NCBI RefSeq assembly: GCF_963678635.1
Contig: NC_087063.1
Coordinates: 6,046,386 to 6,110,385, forward strand
Direction: 5' to 3'
DNA: 64,000 nucleotides
Source: Symsagittifera roscoffensis
Lineage: Eukaryota > Xenacoelomorpha > Acoela > Convolutidae
The position numbers and the translations under genes are program-made. Shown here piece after piece: positions 49,490 to 61,802 of the stretch (position 1 is its first letter; each line of letters starts with the position of its first letter). Below the pieces are notes generated by a model. It worked only from the letters and a program-made list of their open reading frames with translations, did not search any database and was not told where the DNA came from.

Positions 49490-50715
49490 AAGGTTTAGAA
49501 TGACGGATGCAAAGGGTTGTTAAATGATTTCTATTTTCCTAAACTGTTAGTTCTTACGATTTTTTGGTTAGCTTAACCTGGGTCTATTTGTTCAGGGTTG
49601 GAGAGAAAAGTATATCGATTCCGAAGAATGATTTTTACTTTCTCGTGACTAGTATAAGCTAAGGTGTTAACTTACTTAATCTTACTTAGGGGTAGTGATT
49701 GTGTTCAAGGGTTGGAGAATAGTAAATCGATCCACAAGGTTCAGGTATAATTAGAACGCGAGTAGTTCGTTAGATACTATTTTAAACTTACTAAGTCTAA
49801 GATTTATCCTGGGTCTGGTAAGAGGGGGGGTCAAGTGAAGGATGAATAACCGAAGTTCTTCACTATTTATCTTAATTTGAATGATTAGTTTTGTTTAAAA
49901 ATTTCTATTAGTCTTGGGTCTTTAGAAAGGGTTGGGTAGCGAATCGACGTTTGAGGTCGTTAGACACTAATTAAGTGGGTGGGGGAGAACAAAGTTGTTC
50001 TGTTTGATCCAAGGATAAGCCTTGATGATCAAGTTTGAAATTTAATTAAGTAGAAAATGATTTAAGATCCAAGGATAAGCCTTGATGATCTGATTTTAAA
50101 TTAAGTGACTTTAAGTTTTAATAAAGTTTTAAATTTGTGTAAAGGAAAGATTTAGTGTTTTATGATGTTAGTGAGTTGATGATTGCTGTTATGTTTTAGG
50201 TGATGAAGCTGGAACAACAGGATGATTTATGATTACTAACCATTTATTGTCATGCTACTAATTTTTATTTTTATTTTCCAATAAATATTTTTCAAACATG
50301 TTTTGTATGATACTGCAGAGTTTTAGGAAAACGATCTTAGATCTTTTTATCAATCGTTATTGTATAATATTAATTTTGTTTAGCGCCTGAAATGATTTTG
50401 AAGAGTAACTTCAAGGTTTTATGTTTGCAAATGGAAATCTAAATTCATTGCAAGTAGTATTCGAAATATAAAAGTTTGTTCTGGCTTTTGCCGAACTATC
50501 ATATAACTATACGGCAAGTTTCTACTTTGTCGTATGTCGTCTTTGGTTCGAGGTCTTCTTCCAATTCCGGGTAGTTCTGTTATGGTTCGGAATATTGGCT
50601 CTGATCTATTGAGTCGGAGAGACATTTCAATTAAATTATTGTCGTATAACATTTTGTAAATGTTTTTGTCTAATTTCTAATCTATTTTTGGTTAATTCTA
50701 ATCTAGTAAGGTCTT
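49490..50715 (-). other. Long 5' leader of the large element
   Basis: 1.2 kb between primer site and first long ORF, with a repeated GATCCAAGGATAAGCCTTGATGATC-type block near 50,008 and 50,065 (25 bp, described not spelled in full context). It probably contains packaging signals and the splice donor for env-type RNAs. A small ORF lies at 50,652-50,419. Confidence 0.5.
50419..50652 (-). CDS. Leader ORF (77 aa), possible first exon
   Basis: First ATG after the primer site. The product is mixed (MSLRLNRSEPIF, GIGRRPRTKDDI) and unlike known proteins. Its position would allow it to donate a start codon to spliced RNAs that read the ATG-less ORF. Weak evidence. Confidence 0.3.
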   Translation of the reverse strand: MLYDNNLIEMSLRLNRSEPIFRTITELPGIGRRPRTKDDIRQSRNLPYSYMIVRQKPEQTFIFRILLAMNLDFHLQT

Positions 50716-50738
50716 GTTCGAGACTTATGGTCGCACCA
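50716..50738 (-). other. Primer-binding site complementary to a tRNA 3' end
   Basis: The plus strand reads GTTCGAGAC...GCACCA, a T-arm loop followed by an acceptor strand and CCA, 2 nt from the 5' LTR. So the element RNA contains TGGTGCGACC.... The tRNA isotype was not identified. Confidence 0.85.
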
Positions 50739-50740
50739 GA

Positions 50741-51148
50741 TGAGTTAGGACCGAAGTGTAACTCATAGAGTAATTTCGGATAGGGTACACCGTCTGCTCG
50801 TCACGCTATCTTATTTTCGGCCGGATAGATTCGTGCAACTTCTTAGTCTAATACCGATCCTAATCTTACTCTTATACTATCTAGTCTCAGGTTGTTTAAC
50901 TAGTCTCTGCTAGGCTCAATAGATCTAGGGTATACTGGTTTATTGCGGCTGCTGAAGTGCTCGGGAGAGTCCAACTAATTTCTAAGTTAAATTCAAATCT
51001 CTCTGGTGCTGAAATTACAAGTAACTTCAGCACTTACAAATAAGTGGGTTGTTAGTTAGATGGATCATGATTGGTTAATATTAAATACTTTACATTGGTA
51101 AAACATTTAATTTATCCAATCATAAAATATAGTTTAGATCAGGTTCCA
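50741..51148 (-). repeat. 5' LTR
   Basis: Promoter and R/U5 copy for the large element; same sequence by eye as the left LTR. Sense-strand landmarks: TATATTTTATG near the outer end, CCAAT-type boxes, a hairpin (51,006-51,033) and AATAAA (50,944-50,939). Confidence 0.95.
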
Positions 51149-51178
51149 CTTGATTCTTTTTAAGCCTTGTTTTTTGAA

Positions 51179-51553
51179 GCCCGAGTCGAGATTTTTCACC
51201 TAATTTGAAGCAAGATTTGAGCGGTTTGAGCGGTTTTTTTAAACGATTACGCTCAAAATTTTGCTTCAAAAAGAACGGTTTGAGCGGTTTTTGAACGGTT
51301 CATCTAAAAAAACGGTTTGAACGGTTTTGAGCGGTTTATCCAAAAAAAACGCTCAAAAACCGTTCATATCTTGCGCGGTTTTTGAGCGTTTTTTTTGGAT
51401 AAACCGTTCAAAAACCGCTCAAACCGCTCATTTTGAAGCAAGATTTTGAGCGTAATCGTCTAAAAAAACCGCTCAAGCCGCTCAAATCTTGCTGGAAAAC
51501 CGCTCAAACCGCTCATATCTTGAGCGGTTTTTGAGCGGGATCTCGACCCGAGA
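51179..51553. repeat. Long imperfect palindrome (foldback element) of GAGCGGTTT units
   Basis: The ends are inverted copies (CCCGAGTCGAGAT and, reversed, CTCGGGTCGAGAT). The centre has perfect 29-bp arms at 51,334-51,362 and 51,376-51,404 around a 13-nt loop. The interior repeats GAGCGGTTT / AAACCGCTC many times. Looks like a foldback MITE. It is 27 bp from the right target-site duplication of the large LTR element. Confidence 0.85.
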
Positions 51554-51758
51554 GGGAATTATTCTTCAGTTTTTGTTTTCTGGACTCTAGTGTTTGATGA
51601 TTGAGGCTGCAAAACTATATCATTATGCCATATCATTAAAATCGTCCAATAAATAGATTAAATTTGAAACCAAAAAGTACATTAAGTAACGCTATTATGT
51701 AAGAATAAATCATCTAAACTAATTCAAAATACTTCCAAAAATATCATCCATGTCAAAA

Positions 51759-52898
51759 TTAGAAGCATTTCCTATGCACGATGCTGGGTCCACATTCGTC
51801 GTACTCGTCTTTGGATACCCACATTTGCTGGAAAGAAGACAGAGAAGTCAGAATGGAACCTCCAATCCAGACGCTGTATTTCCTTTCAGGAGGTGCAACC
51901 ACTTTTACTCTCACTCGATCCCCGTTCAGATCTCTGAGTTCCTTCTCCAATCGCTGTTCCAGTCCCGGGAACATCGTGGTGCCACCGGAAAGCACAGTGT
52001 TGTAGAAGAGATCTCTGCGGATGTCGACGTCGCATTTCTGGATTGCTTTGTAAGTCATCTCATGGACTCCTGAACCTGGTTCCATCCCTGTCAACTCTGG
52101 CTTGAACAAAACTTCAGGACATCGGAACCTCTCGCTGCCAATTGTGATCACTTGTCCATCTGGCAGCTCAAAGTTTTTCTCAATCGTACTTGATTTGCCG
52201 GAGTCTATCGTTTCTTGCTCGAAGTCATACGCAGTATAGCACAGTTTCTCTTTGATGTCCCGAGCTATTTCCATTTCAGCTGACGTCACGAGGTTGTAGC
52301 CCCTCTCGTGAAGAATCCGAGCGAGGTAGTCTGTCAAGTCGCGACCTGCGAGATCCATTCTTTGGATGGCATGGGGCAAAGAGTATCCTTCGTAGATTGG
52401 TACTGTATGCGCGACACCATCGCCGATGTCCAAAACGCACCCAGTGGTTCTTCCCGAAGCGTACAGTGACAGCACCGCTTGGACTCCGACATACATCGCT
52501 GGAGTATTGAAGGTCTCGAACATGATTTGAGTCATTCTTTCTCGGTTCGCTTTCGGATTCAGAGGCGCTTCAGTCAGGAGAACCGGATGATCCTCGGGTG
52601 CGACTCGGAGTTCGTTGTAGAACGTATGATGCCAGATCTTCTCCATATCGTCCCAGTTCGTCACGATTCCATGTTCGATTGGTTTCTTCAGACACAAGAC
52701 TCCTCGTCTTGACTGAGCTTCATCTCCAACGTAGGTGTCTTTGCCTCCCATGCCGACCATTACGCTGTCGTATTTGGGTCGGCCCACAATCGAGGGAAAG
52801 ACTGCCCGCGGCGCATCGTCGCCAGCGAAGCCAGCTTTGACCATGCCGGATCCATTGTCAATGACAAGTGCTGCCGTATCAAAATCTTCAGCAGACAT
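51759..52898 (-). CDS. Actin, intronless
   Basis: 379 residues, full length for actin (375-377 usual), in a single exon. Conserved actin features: VIDNGSGM...[14 protein letters not shown] phosphate loop, [30 protein letters not shown] with the histidine that is normally methylated, [28 protein letters not shown] (second phosphate loop), [19 protein letters not shown] and the C-terminal VHRKCF. Some positions are unusual ([15 protein letters not shown] where most actins have a RHQGVM-type stretch; LKKPIEHG), so it is a divergent paralogue. Higher GC than its surroundings. Cytoskeletal ATPase by family. Intronless form could be ancestral loss or retroposition; a TATA-like box upstream favours an expressed gene. 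Confidence 0.97.
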   Translation of the reverse strand: MSAEDFDTAALVIDNGSGMVKAGFAGDDAPRAVFPSIVGRPKYDSVMVGMGGKDTYVGDEAQSRRGVLCLKKPIEHGIVTNWDDMEKIWHHTFYNELRVAPEDHPVLLTEAPLNPKANRERMTQIMFETFNTPAMYVGVQAVLSLYASGRTTGCVLDIGDGVAHTVPIYEGYSLPHAIQRMDLAGRDLTDYLARILHERGYNLVTSAEMEIARDIKEKLCYTAYDFEQETIDSGKSSTIEKNFELPDGQVITIGSERFRCPEVLFKPELTGMEPGSGVHEMTYKAIQKCDVDIRRDLFYNTVLSGGTTMFPGLEQRLEKELRDLNGDRVRVKVVAPPERKYSVWIGGSILTSLSSFQQMWVSKDEYDECGPSIVHRKCF

Positions 52899-53056
52899 TG
52901 TAGTTTAATAAGTCGAGTCAAGTTTGCAATATTCTACTCTTTTTTGATGAGATTTTATCACAGTAAGCGATTATATTCGTGAAGAAAAACCGAATAATTG
53001 TTTCAAATTTTTTACTATTGGAAAAAGTTTGATCTAAAGTTTTGCTCAATATCTAG

Positions 53057-53065
53057 TTATTTATA
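53057..53065 (-). promoter_or_regulatory. TATA-like box upstream of actin
   Basis: The minus strand reads TATAAATAA about 160 nt before the actin ATG. No exact CArG box was found. Confidence 0.4.
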
Positions 53066-54409
53066 CTCATTATTTTGTGTTCGCTGAACGAAGCTGGAGT
53101 TCCGCTGAAAAAGTAATGCAGTGACCAAATTTGCATCATTTTCTCTGAAGAACGGTTGGCTGAGCAATCAGTTTGAAGAAATGATCTCTGTTTATATTTA
53201 TACCAATGATGACGCTTGGTTTAAAAATAGCAAGCTTAAATACAAACTGAGCAAATTACTTGGTTCTCTTGTTAGGTATATAGAAAGGTTTTATTTAATG
53301 TTAAACGTGATTTTGAGGTAGATCAATATGGTTTTTTGGAGGATAAATTGATCTGTTTTCAAGCACCTGTAAATAAATGATAAATTTAAGAAAACTACTC
53401 AACAGAACAGATAAAAAATTTACTACACTAAAAAGTAACTCAGTTTTTGCTCGCAATTAGATAAACAATACACTAAAAAAGTTCACCTTCAAAAAATCAA
53501 TAATTGCTTAGTTTTTATCTTACTGACCAGTTGGAATCAAGCAAAATTTAATATTAAGATCACCGAAGAAAACTTTAAAATTTGTGTTATGATATCGAAT
53601 CAAAAACTTGAGAGTGTCGAATTATGACAAACAACAATCAAACAGCAAAAAAATTTATTGAATTTGAACGAAGTGACAGGCAAAAACAATAAACCGATTG
53701 AAGATATGACTGCGACTTACAAGCAGATGACTTGAAGATATTTTTTTATCAGTGGGTCCAAAATGAGCTGAAAAAATTGCCCCAATTTCAACAATTTGAA
53801 AAACAAGTCCGATTCATCTGTTTTCAATTTCACCACTGGTAATGAGGTGTTCAGCACACTGAAAAAACGGATTGCGAAATCTTCAGACAATAACTTTGCT
53901 CATTTCAATTACCTACTAAAACAATTAGCCACAGTTCTCAGCCCCGTGCTGACAACAATTGCCATTACTTGTATAGATCAGAACTGTTTTCCAGCTTCCT
54001 CGACACTGTCCAAAGCTATTCCACTTTTCAAATCTCGTTCTCGAAAAAAAACACTCAAAATTTTGACCATTTTTGTTATTGTCAATCCAAGGGTAACTTT
54101 ATGAAAAAGTTTGGCAAAAAGGTATGCGAGCGTTTTTCTCAAAATTTGAATTGCTGAATGAGGATCAATCTGTTTTTTTTTTGAAAAATTAAAGTACTGT
54201 AGAAGCCAAAAGGTAGTTCAAATAAATGGTCAGGTTAAAAATAAAAATGGAAAAATCACCATTACGAGGCCAATCTGCGCACTGAATAAGCGCACAATTT
54301 TGTTTTTGTATGCTCCTGGATTCAATAGACAAATCTCATGTTACAAAACGTGAGTGGACTCTACTTTAAAACAAATACCTGTAACGTAAATTTTGTCGGC
54401 ACATTTTTT
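53066..54409. other. No gene seen
   Basis: AT-rich intergenic sequence; short frames lack protein-like composition. Confidence 0.5.
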
Positions 54410-55330
54410 GTGCCGCGGATTCAGCAACAAGCGAATACAGCTAGTTGTTCTGGATTCCGCAACTGTAAGTGGACTCCACAAAGTGTAGATCGTTTCCGCA
54501 AATGTAAGAAGAATCCACAAAATTTGTAAGCGGAATCCGCAAATAAAATCGGATTCCGCAAACTGTAAGAGGATTCAGATTTTTGTTTCTTACTGAACTT
54601 GCATATGAACGATTAAAAGCTAGAGCTGGAATTCTTATCTATAGCAATGCGGAGTTTAAAGGCAAGGACGTAACCATTGTCAGCGGAATTCCCGAACAAA
54701 TCTCAAAACATTTGTTAACTAAATCGGTGGATGTCACCTTTTAGTATTTTGGAAACGCAACACCGAATAAGTTCAATATTTGTAGCCATTGGGTTGAGAG
54801 TGTATGGAACGACAGCACACAGCATACAGCATATCGCCGAATTAGGTCAGTTTTTGGGATTGCATCAATCCCAAATACTGATGATCTATTAGATTCCGAT
54901 TTTAGTGAATTGATATTGAAGATGAGATCGGAGTTAACAGGATTTGAGATCGAATTTGGGTTGAACGGAATCAAAACCAAACGTTTGGTATTTCAACTGG
55001 TATTTGATCAAGGTAGTAATTGAGATTGATTTTTCTGGTGACCAGTAATTGAAGTATATAATTTTAAACGCTATACTACACATATACATACATGTAAACG
55101 GAATCCGCAAACAAAATAAGAATTTCACTTTCAATATGCGGATTCCACTTACAATTTGCGGATTCAGCTTACGGTTGCGGAATCCGCAACATCGCCATTT
55201 AACCTTACAAATGTCTTAATATTTGTTTGTGGATTCCAGAAACTGCTCTGGTTTCTTCAAAAACGATTGCGGACTCCACAAAATTGCCTATTTTTGGAGC
55301 GATTTTGAGCGGTACAGTGTTTTAGGTATT
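54410..55330. repeat. Inverted clusters of GGAATCCGCAAA / TTTGCGGATTCC motifs
   Basis: About seven copies of GGA(T/A)TCC(G/A)CAAA with GTAAG-type spacers at 54,440-54,580, and six or more, mostly in the opposite orientation, at 55,090-55,290. About 500 bp of unrelated sequence lies between. Resembles the arms of a decayed foldback element. Confidence 0.6.
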
Positions 55331-57765
55331 TGTTTGTGGAATCCAAAACAGCAAAAAATATCATATTACCAATGATCACGAGTCTCAGAATCAACCAAGG
55401 AGTATCCAGCAAAATAGATCAAGCTCAGCAAAATATTCAGCTTTTGTAGTTGAAACAAACTATACTTTCAAGGAGATGATTGAAAAATCAAAAAAGATTT
55501 TAAAAATCAGTATCTATGTGTTATTGCACAATCAGCACAATTTATACCATATTAGAGAAACCCATATATATGAATTTTTGAAAAAGATGATTGAAAAATT
55601 CCAAAAAATGACAAAATAAATCGTTATAATACTGAAAAAGAGCTTAGCGAAACTTTTTCGGCATGTAATACAAAGAAAAAACTAAGAAGCCGACTTATAA
55701 AACCCATTCATGTAAGAAAATGATGGTTACTCGTGTAAACTTTATCTAGAACTACCTTTTGATACTGAATGGTAGCTTTTTGCAAAACACTTAAAATTGA
55801 AGAGACCAAATTGGTAACTTTTTCAACATACGCTAAGAGTTCTGGTAATTTGCGAAAATGAAAATTCACTAATTCTTTTTAATAATTTCTACGCTAATAA
55901 TATCTAATAAAGGGTTAGAAAACCTGTATTTTTCATTCTCAGGGATGCAGTCAAAATTATTTTATAATTTTTTTCTGTATGTAATAACTGTTTCAAGGAA
56001 ATGCAATTATTACGATTCAGAAAACCATCTCTTGTGTTTTTAATATAACCAGCAAATCATAAAGTTTTATTTTCGATGTTTGAAGTGAATGGCTGAAACA
56101 CGAGTCAAGCCAAGGTTGATAAGTCTGTAATAAAAATCTGCTCTGTCTTAAACTGCTCTGAGAACTGTCAATTTTAGCTTTTTGGCTTCAATCCAACAAA
56201 CATACTTCATACTCCGTAAAAAAATTTTAAAAATTTTGGAAACAGTGCTCACAATCCTTTTGATGAGATTCAAAATGATGTCTTCTATTCTAAATTTGGT
56301 GCACACTATTCACAATTTGTCAAAAATAGTGATCTTAAGGAAGAGTTTCTAGCGCAGCTCGCTTAACGTTTTGCGAGGTTGATTTAGAAATTATGGCACA
56401 ATGCAAAAATTAGAACCGAAAGTTCTTTGCCGGAAAATTAGATATGATAATTAAAGCACGTCACAAACTGACCGAAGCCAATAACTAAACATTGGTAAAA
56501 TACTTTGAGATTATCAAGGTATTTGGTTCTGTGACACCCAAATTTTCTTTAAAAAATAGAGGAATTGAACAAAAAACATATCAAGCAACTCTATTAAAAA
56601 CTCTACATAAAACTCTGATAAAAAAAACAGTTACTTCCAAATAAAAAAAAGTGTATGAAAAGCTTTTGATACGTATTTTTTTCATAGATTGTATGATCAA
56701 AACTGTATGAAAAGCTTTATTTTGTCATGAACACCCCATGGGCCTACTAATTCAAAAACTCTCATTACAATTTTGGCCTCGCCAACCGAAGGGTCCCACA
56801 TTGGTAGCGCGCGCATGAAGTTAATTCATTTGACAGCTCAATTGCAAATTGCAAACAAATTTGTTGTATCAAGACGACGCCCTCAATTTTCCAACTGCCC
56901 TTTTTTGTCCGTGGACTATTGTTTAACTTTAAAAATGGTGAAAAATTTAGAAAAAAGCACAAATTTTATGAACAATTTTTTTTTCTCGAAAATCATCCCT
57001 TTGCCCTGATTTACGAGCAGTCTTGTGTTCATAATGCTCAAAGCGTAATAGTAATTATTTGCGAAAAATACCGCACAACAACTTTGTCCAAAATTGAATT
57101 TTGAGGCAAGCCAATCGGTCGTTTTAATTTCTTATGACTCAAATTTTTCCACTTGATCTTTGATTTTGACCAAAGTTTATCGTTTTTCAATATTTTTTAA
57201 ACAAAAACTATGAATAAAAGGGCAGTCTGAACATTCAGGGCTTTGCAAGTCTGAACATTCTGAACCATCTGGTCTTTTTTAATTGAAAATTTTACCATTT
57301 TAGGTGTATGATCTTTCGTACACACCTCTTCAAATATGTGTATTGTCTTTTTAATCTTGAAGATCATTCTCATTTTTGTCTCATTTAGCCATGTTCTTTC
57401 CTACCAAGATCACCTGTGAGCATGGGAAGATCAACTATTTCCTCAGATGGGATGACGAATTCCCGTGGAAAAGGGAAAAAAAGAACCCTTCTAACCCGCC
57501 TCCCCCACCCTAAAACTACTACGGCTTTTAGGTGACATCGTAAAAAAGAGTTCACATTAAGAAAAAAGTAACACAAGAGATCAAATATCTAGAAAAGGAG
57601 CAAACTCTATCATTCGCCCATAGATTTGCATTTGATACATTTTAGCTCACGCGTAATTCTACACAAATAAGGAAACGTGATTCCTCCAGCGGAAAAGAAA
57701 AAATTGAGAAAAAAATTGATCAATTTTAATTGAGTTCGCCAGGGCTATGAAAAAACAAGTGGAAG
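55331..57765. other. No gene seen
   Basis: AT-rich. An inverted pair around GGGCAGTCT...ATTCAGGGCTT at about 57,220 and 57,865-57,895 could be remnants of another foldback repeat. Confidence 0.45.
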
Positions 57766-57850
57766 CTAGGATTTTCTTGAGGGCGGGGCAAATTTGTTTT
57801 TGAGTTTTTCTTTTCTAGCTTGAACAGTTTAGTTTTTCAAGCTCTCTTCC
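57766..57850 (+). repeat. Remnant of the hAT-type MITE family
   Basis: CTAGGATTTTCTTGAGGGCGGG and a following TTTTTCAAGCTCTC stretch match the left part of the MITE at 30,070-30,180. No end repeats or target duplication remain. Confidence 0.5.
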
Positions 57851-58229
57851 ATTGCACAACAAGACTGCCCGTATCAGGACGAAGCCCTGAATGTTTCGAC
57901 TACCTTTTAAGGTCATCTATGGAGCAGTAATAAGATGAAAAAATGAAATATTTTTAATTTTGCGATTTTTGTAAAAATTATCCTCCCACACGTCATATAA
58001 AGTACAAAGTGATAGATTTTGCTCCTAACAACTGTTCAATTATGGCATATAAGCTTCCTTGAACCTATTTGGAACGATTTCTAAGACTGATTAAATTCCC
58101 GAAATATATCGCGCGTTAATTGTCCCAAATTGGTCAAAATGGCAATCTATAAACCCCCATAACTTTACAAAAAATGATAACAGGTAAATTGAATAGAGAT
58201 TATGACGTCACTGTTGTCAAGTAAGGAAA

Positions 58230-58435
58230 TGACAAGTAAGGAATTATTTCCGATGAAATGAAGACAGTGAGGATTCAGTAACGGAGGAGGAATTGACAGA
58301 GAGATACGTGGACCTTGAAAAAGTGGAAAAACAGATTCGGGATATTTTGTGTCAGGATGCAGAAATTAAAGCTCAAGTCCGAGCAACAAGGTAAAAAGAG
58401 TCAAACACCTGTGGGATGAGGTTTGACGGAGTTAC
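58230..58435 (+). pseudogene. Short coding remnant of unknown origin
   Basis: One frame reads TEEELTERYVDLEKVEKQIR then DILCQDAEIKAQVRATR-stop. A neighbouring frame continues KRVKHLWDEV. The helical, charged pattern and continuity across a shift look like a decayed coding segment. A GTAAAA at the break could also be a splice donor. Family not recognised. Confidence 0.3.
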
Positions 58436-60023
58436 TTATAGATGATCAAAAGTTGTGAATAACACTCCCGCACCGGGATTCATGGAAAAATGTTGGATAA
58501 GATGGTATAATTGTAATCAATATGTTGCAAATTTACACAATGAAATCGATTATATTGCTATTATAATCGAGTACTTCCCTAAAAACACAATCCATTAAAA
58601 CCATTATAATGATTCAAAAATCACAATCGAGATGTCTTCATTCGTCCGCCAGCAGAAACAGAAAAACCGAACACGCAAGTTCACAGTGTCGGCATATGGG
58701 GTTTAGGAACTTAGACGACAGCAAATTAGACGATCAGAAATAACGGGATTTAGACAACAACTTGCGTGCAAATTGCGTAATTTTTGTTTACAGACTTAAA
58801 TTAACTTTTGGCTAAGTAAATACTGGTTGCCCGTAAATTCCGTTTATTTACTGTCGTCTAATTTGCTTGTCGTCTATTTTCCTAGGCCCCTCGGCATATG
58901 GATTGAGCGATGCTGCCAATCTGTGCGATAAGACTAAAAAACCGAAAGTCTTCATAATCAGCGTTTGTTTTTTTTTCTATGATTGTCGACACGATTGATT
59001 AATCACGTGGCAATCAGGTCATGGTTATCAGCAGTAGCAGGATCATAAGTTGAAAAAATTAAATCTCTGACCACTCTGGTACCACGTGACTTGACCAACG
59101 ACTCAAATACGCTATAAACCTAAACACGCGCAACACTTTAAGAAAAGCCAAGGCCCTATTAATGTAGTGCAACTATAGAAACGAAAACTGATCCAAAAAA
59201 TAAAGTTATCAAAACTGGAATTAACACTCTAACTAGAATTTCAAAGTGATGCAATATATTGTGGGCGCTCTACGGTAAGACAAATAGAAATTTTTCACGG
59301 TAAATTCCAAAACTGTCGGGCACTTTCACAACATAACCTATGATGTGCTGCAACAGTATCTGAGCTGCAAAGTTTATAAGTGAAAAGATTTTTTGGGAAA
59401 AAGTGTTTTCTGTTTCGGTTTAAACTTCTTTGTAGAGAGTTACACGTCAATAACGGATAATCGATCTTTAGGGTTGAAGGGGATACGTTTATTACAGAAA
59501 ATAATGGGATGGTTGCTAGGGGGCAAAAGGGCAAGCGTTAGGGGTAAGGGATTGTTTTGCATTTTGAGAATATATAATTTTAGAAATGGAGTATGCCGTG
59601 CACAGGCTTTGAAAAACTTCTGCATTACTTTTTTGAAATTCTTGTTAAGTTTGCATTCGCAAAACAAATAAAAATGGAAAAAATCCATTTTAATGTGATT
59701 TCTACTTATTATATAATCCATTATAAAAGTTTCAAATGAATTGTAATGTATTATGTTTTTGAGAGGTAAAATGGATTCAAATTCATCATTAGTCCAATTT
59801 TGTTGTCGGAGTTTAACATGGATCTCGAATATATTGACAATACTTTAGACCACGGAGATCTATTATAATAGTTTTTATTCCTTTTTTCTTAAGTGCGGGA
59901 CATAAATTTATCTTGCATTTGCACAACTTGGGCTGTGAATGTTTTTAGCTAAAATTTGGTTAAAGATTTACTATTGTACCTCTGATTTTTATTTATCTTA
60001 ACGAGGGAAAAAATGTTTGAATA
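58436..60023. other. No gene seen
   Basis: AT-rich. A single MITE-like end (CCCGCACCGGGATTCATGGA) lies at about 58,469, related to the element at 60,024. Confidence 0.45.
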
Positions 60024-60397
60024 GATATCCCGCAGTGAGGTTCCATGGACAATAATCGATAATAATCGATTTTCGTGGTCAAAATTGTTGCCAATATAAT
60101 CAATTGTATTTCACTTTGGGACCACACAATCGATTAAAATATATTATAATTCACTTTGTTCAATAAATTAAATCGATTATATTACATTTAAAATCGATTT
60201 GATGGATTATATTGGTTCAATGGTTTGTAGTCTTTCAATAAATGTTGAACAATTAGCAGTTTTTTCTGCATTACACACAACATTCACTTATGATGGATTA
60301 AAGTGATTTCCGTTCTGTTTGTTTTATTATTGATTAGTAATCCATTATGATCAATTATTTTAGAATTTCTTTCATGGAACTTTACTGCAGGATATTA
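60024..60397. mobile_element. AT-rich MITE-like element
   Basis: Imperfect terminal inverted repeats of about 26 bp (GATATCCCGCAGTGAGGTTCC and, reversed, AATATCCTGCAGTAAAGTTCC). The interior is AT-rich with repeated ATCGATT and no ORF. Superfamily not determined; no clear target duplication. Confidence 0.55.
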
Positions 60398-61747
60398 TCT
60401 AACTGCTGGTGTGTGATATGTGTCTCTCTTATCGTGTTTTTCAAATTCTTTCACAGCTGTACTTAGATTTGCTAATTTCTCAATTTGTTTTGAAACTAAA
60501 ATTAAATCGTCAAATTTTTCAAAAAATCTCAACTCCAGAATTGAGTTACGAACTGATGGTTTTTAGTTATTTCTTCGTCGCAATTCCTCATTTGAAAGCT
60601 CATCAAAATCTATCTATACATTTTAATATTTTCTAAAACTTGTTTAATTTTCAAGTAAAATCTTCAAGTAAACGCTTCAAGGTTGTTTGCCATTTATTTG
60701 TTTCCAAGTTTTTTTTGAGTTTTCTTAAGGATATGTACCGATCTTCAAGATTATTGGCACGATTTTGTTAAGTTTTAAAAAACATTTTTTCAAGATTTTC
60801 AAAGATTCAGAATTTTTAAAAATTTGCAAATATTGGTCGATTTGAGCTGAATTGAAACAGAACGCTCGTGTATCGAGATTAAACTAACAGAATCAAATTT
60901 TATCTACTCTTTCAAAATTTAATCAAGGAAACAGTTTAATATTTCCCTATGGAAAAACCAAACTGATGTATTTTGGGTCTAATAATACAATAATTCAAAA
61001 TTTGGCTGGGAAAGTTAGGGTAAATTGGTTTAAATTCTGTGCGAAATCAAGTCTCCGCTTTTGTGCTCATAATTGTTGTTTTTATTTTCCAAGAAACAAC
61101 AAAGTGTTGGGCTAGGTTGTGTTTGACGGTGCTTTTGCAGCCTCTTATAGGTATTGATGTCTTGAGCTCAAAATAAAAAAAAATTATATGTGTGAATTTT
61201 TGCGAAGATGTAGGGGTTTGAAAATTGTCAATTTGGCCAACTTAGGATAACTAATAGATTCTATAATTCCCAAATTATGCAATTTATTCAAATTATGCAA
61301 ATAAAATAGCCGATCAGAAAATTGAACAATAAATCTATTAACATGGCTGAATCATTTTAATAAGAGACCTTTCATTAGGTCATCTTGTCCCGTTTTGCAA
61401 CAAAAAATGCAAATTTGGTTAAATGATCTATGTAAAATTTTTAAACATCCTCCGTTGGGTACGGTTATGCTTTAAACCACAACCCATGAACGGTGAGACA
61501 AGGTTTTATTTTCTTAGCAATTGAGTAGTAAACTTTTTTCTATTTAAAATTATTATTTTTTTGATTTTCATTACGAGGTAGTTTAGAAATAAACATTATC
61601 TGGAGAAAAAACAGAAGTCAGTTCACTGCTCAACAAGACAAACATGCTTTGAGTATACGCAACAGCCATTGCAATGCACTACAACGCAAAATAACACCCG
61701 TTAGAATAAGTTATATTGCTAAAACTATTCGAAAGTTTCAAGTCATG
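60398..61747. other. No gene seen
   Basis: AT-rich sequence with no coding pattern on either strand. Confidence 0.45.
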
Positions 61748-61802
61748 TGGTCTAGTAGTTAGCACAACAGTCTACACAATGGCACATCGATGGTTTGAGA
61801 CC
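61748..61802 (+). other. tRNA-like promoter remnant (probable SINE head)
   Basis: TGGTCTAGTAG matches an internal RNA polymerase III A box, and GGTTTGAGACC 34 nt later matches a B box with one change. Acceptor and anticodon stems do not pair, so it is not a functional tRNA. More likely the head of a tRNA-derived SINE. Confidence 0.5.

Larger units (their letters stand above)
32299..51148 (-). mobile_element. 18.85-kb envelope-bearing LTR retrotransposon, recent insertion
   Basis: Two 408-bp LTRs (TG...CA) that I could not distinguish by eye, flanked by CTTG at 32,295-32,298 and 51,149-51,152. A tRNA-like primer site lies 2 nt inside the right (5') LTR. The gene order Gag-PR-RT-RH-IN-membrane ORFs-env-extra ORF is that of an endogenous-retrovirus-like Ty3/gypsy element, but it is far longer than usual (many are 5-10 kb). 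The whole element is very AT-rich, unlike the other gypsy element and the actin gene. Most ORFs are intact, which fits the young age. Confidence 0.95.

Noticed and set aside
53121-53321. 66-residue plus-strand frame next to actin
   Set aside because: AT-rich chance ORF without recognisable features.
61748-61802. Functional tRNA gene
   Set aside because: A and B boxes are present, but acceptor and anticodon stems do not pair.
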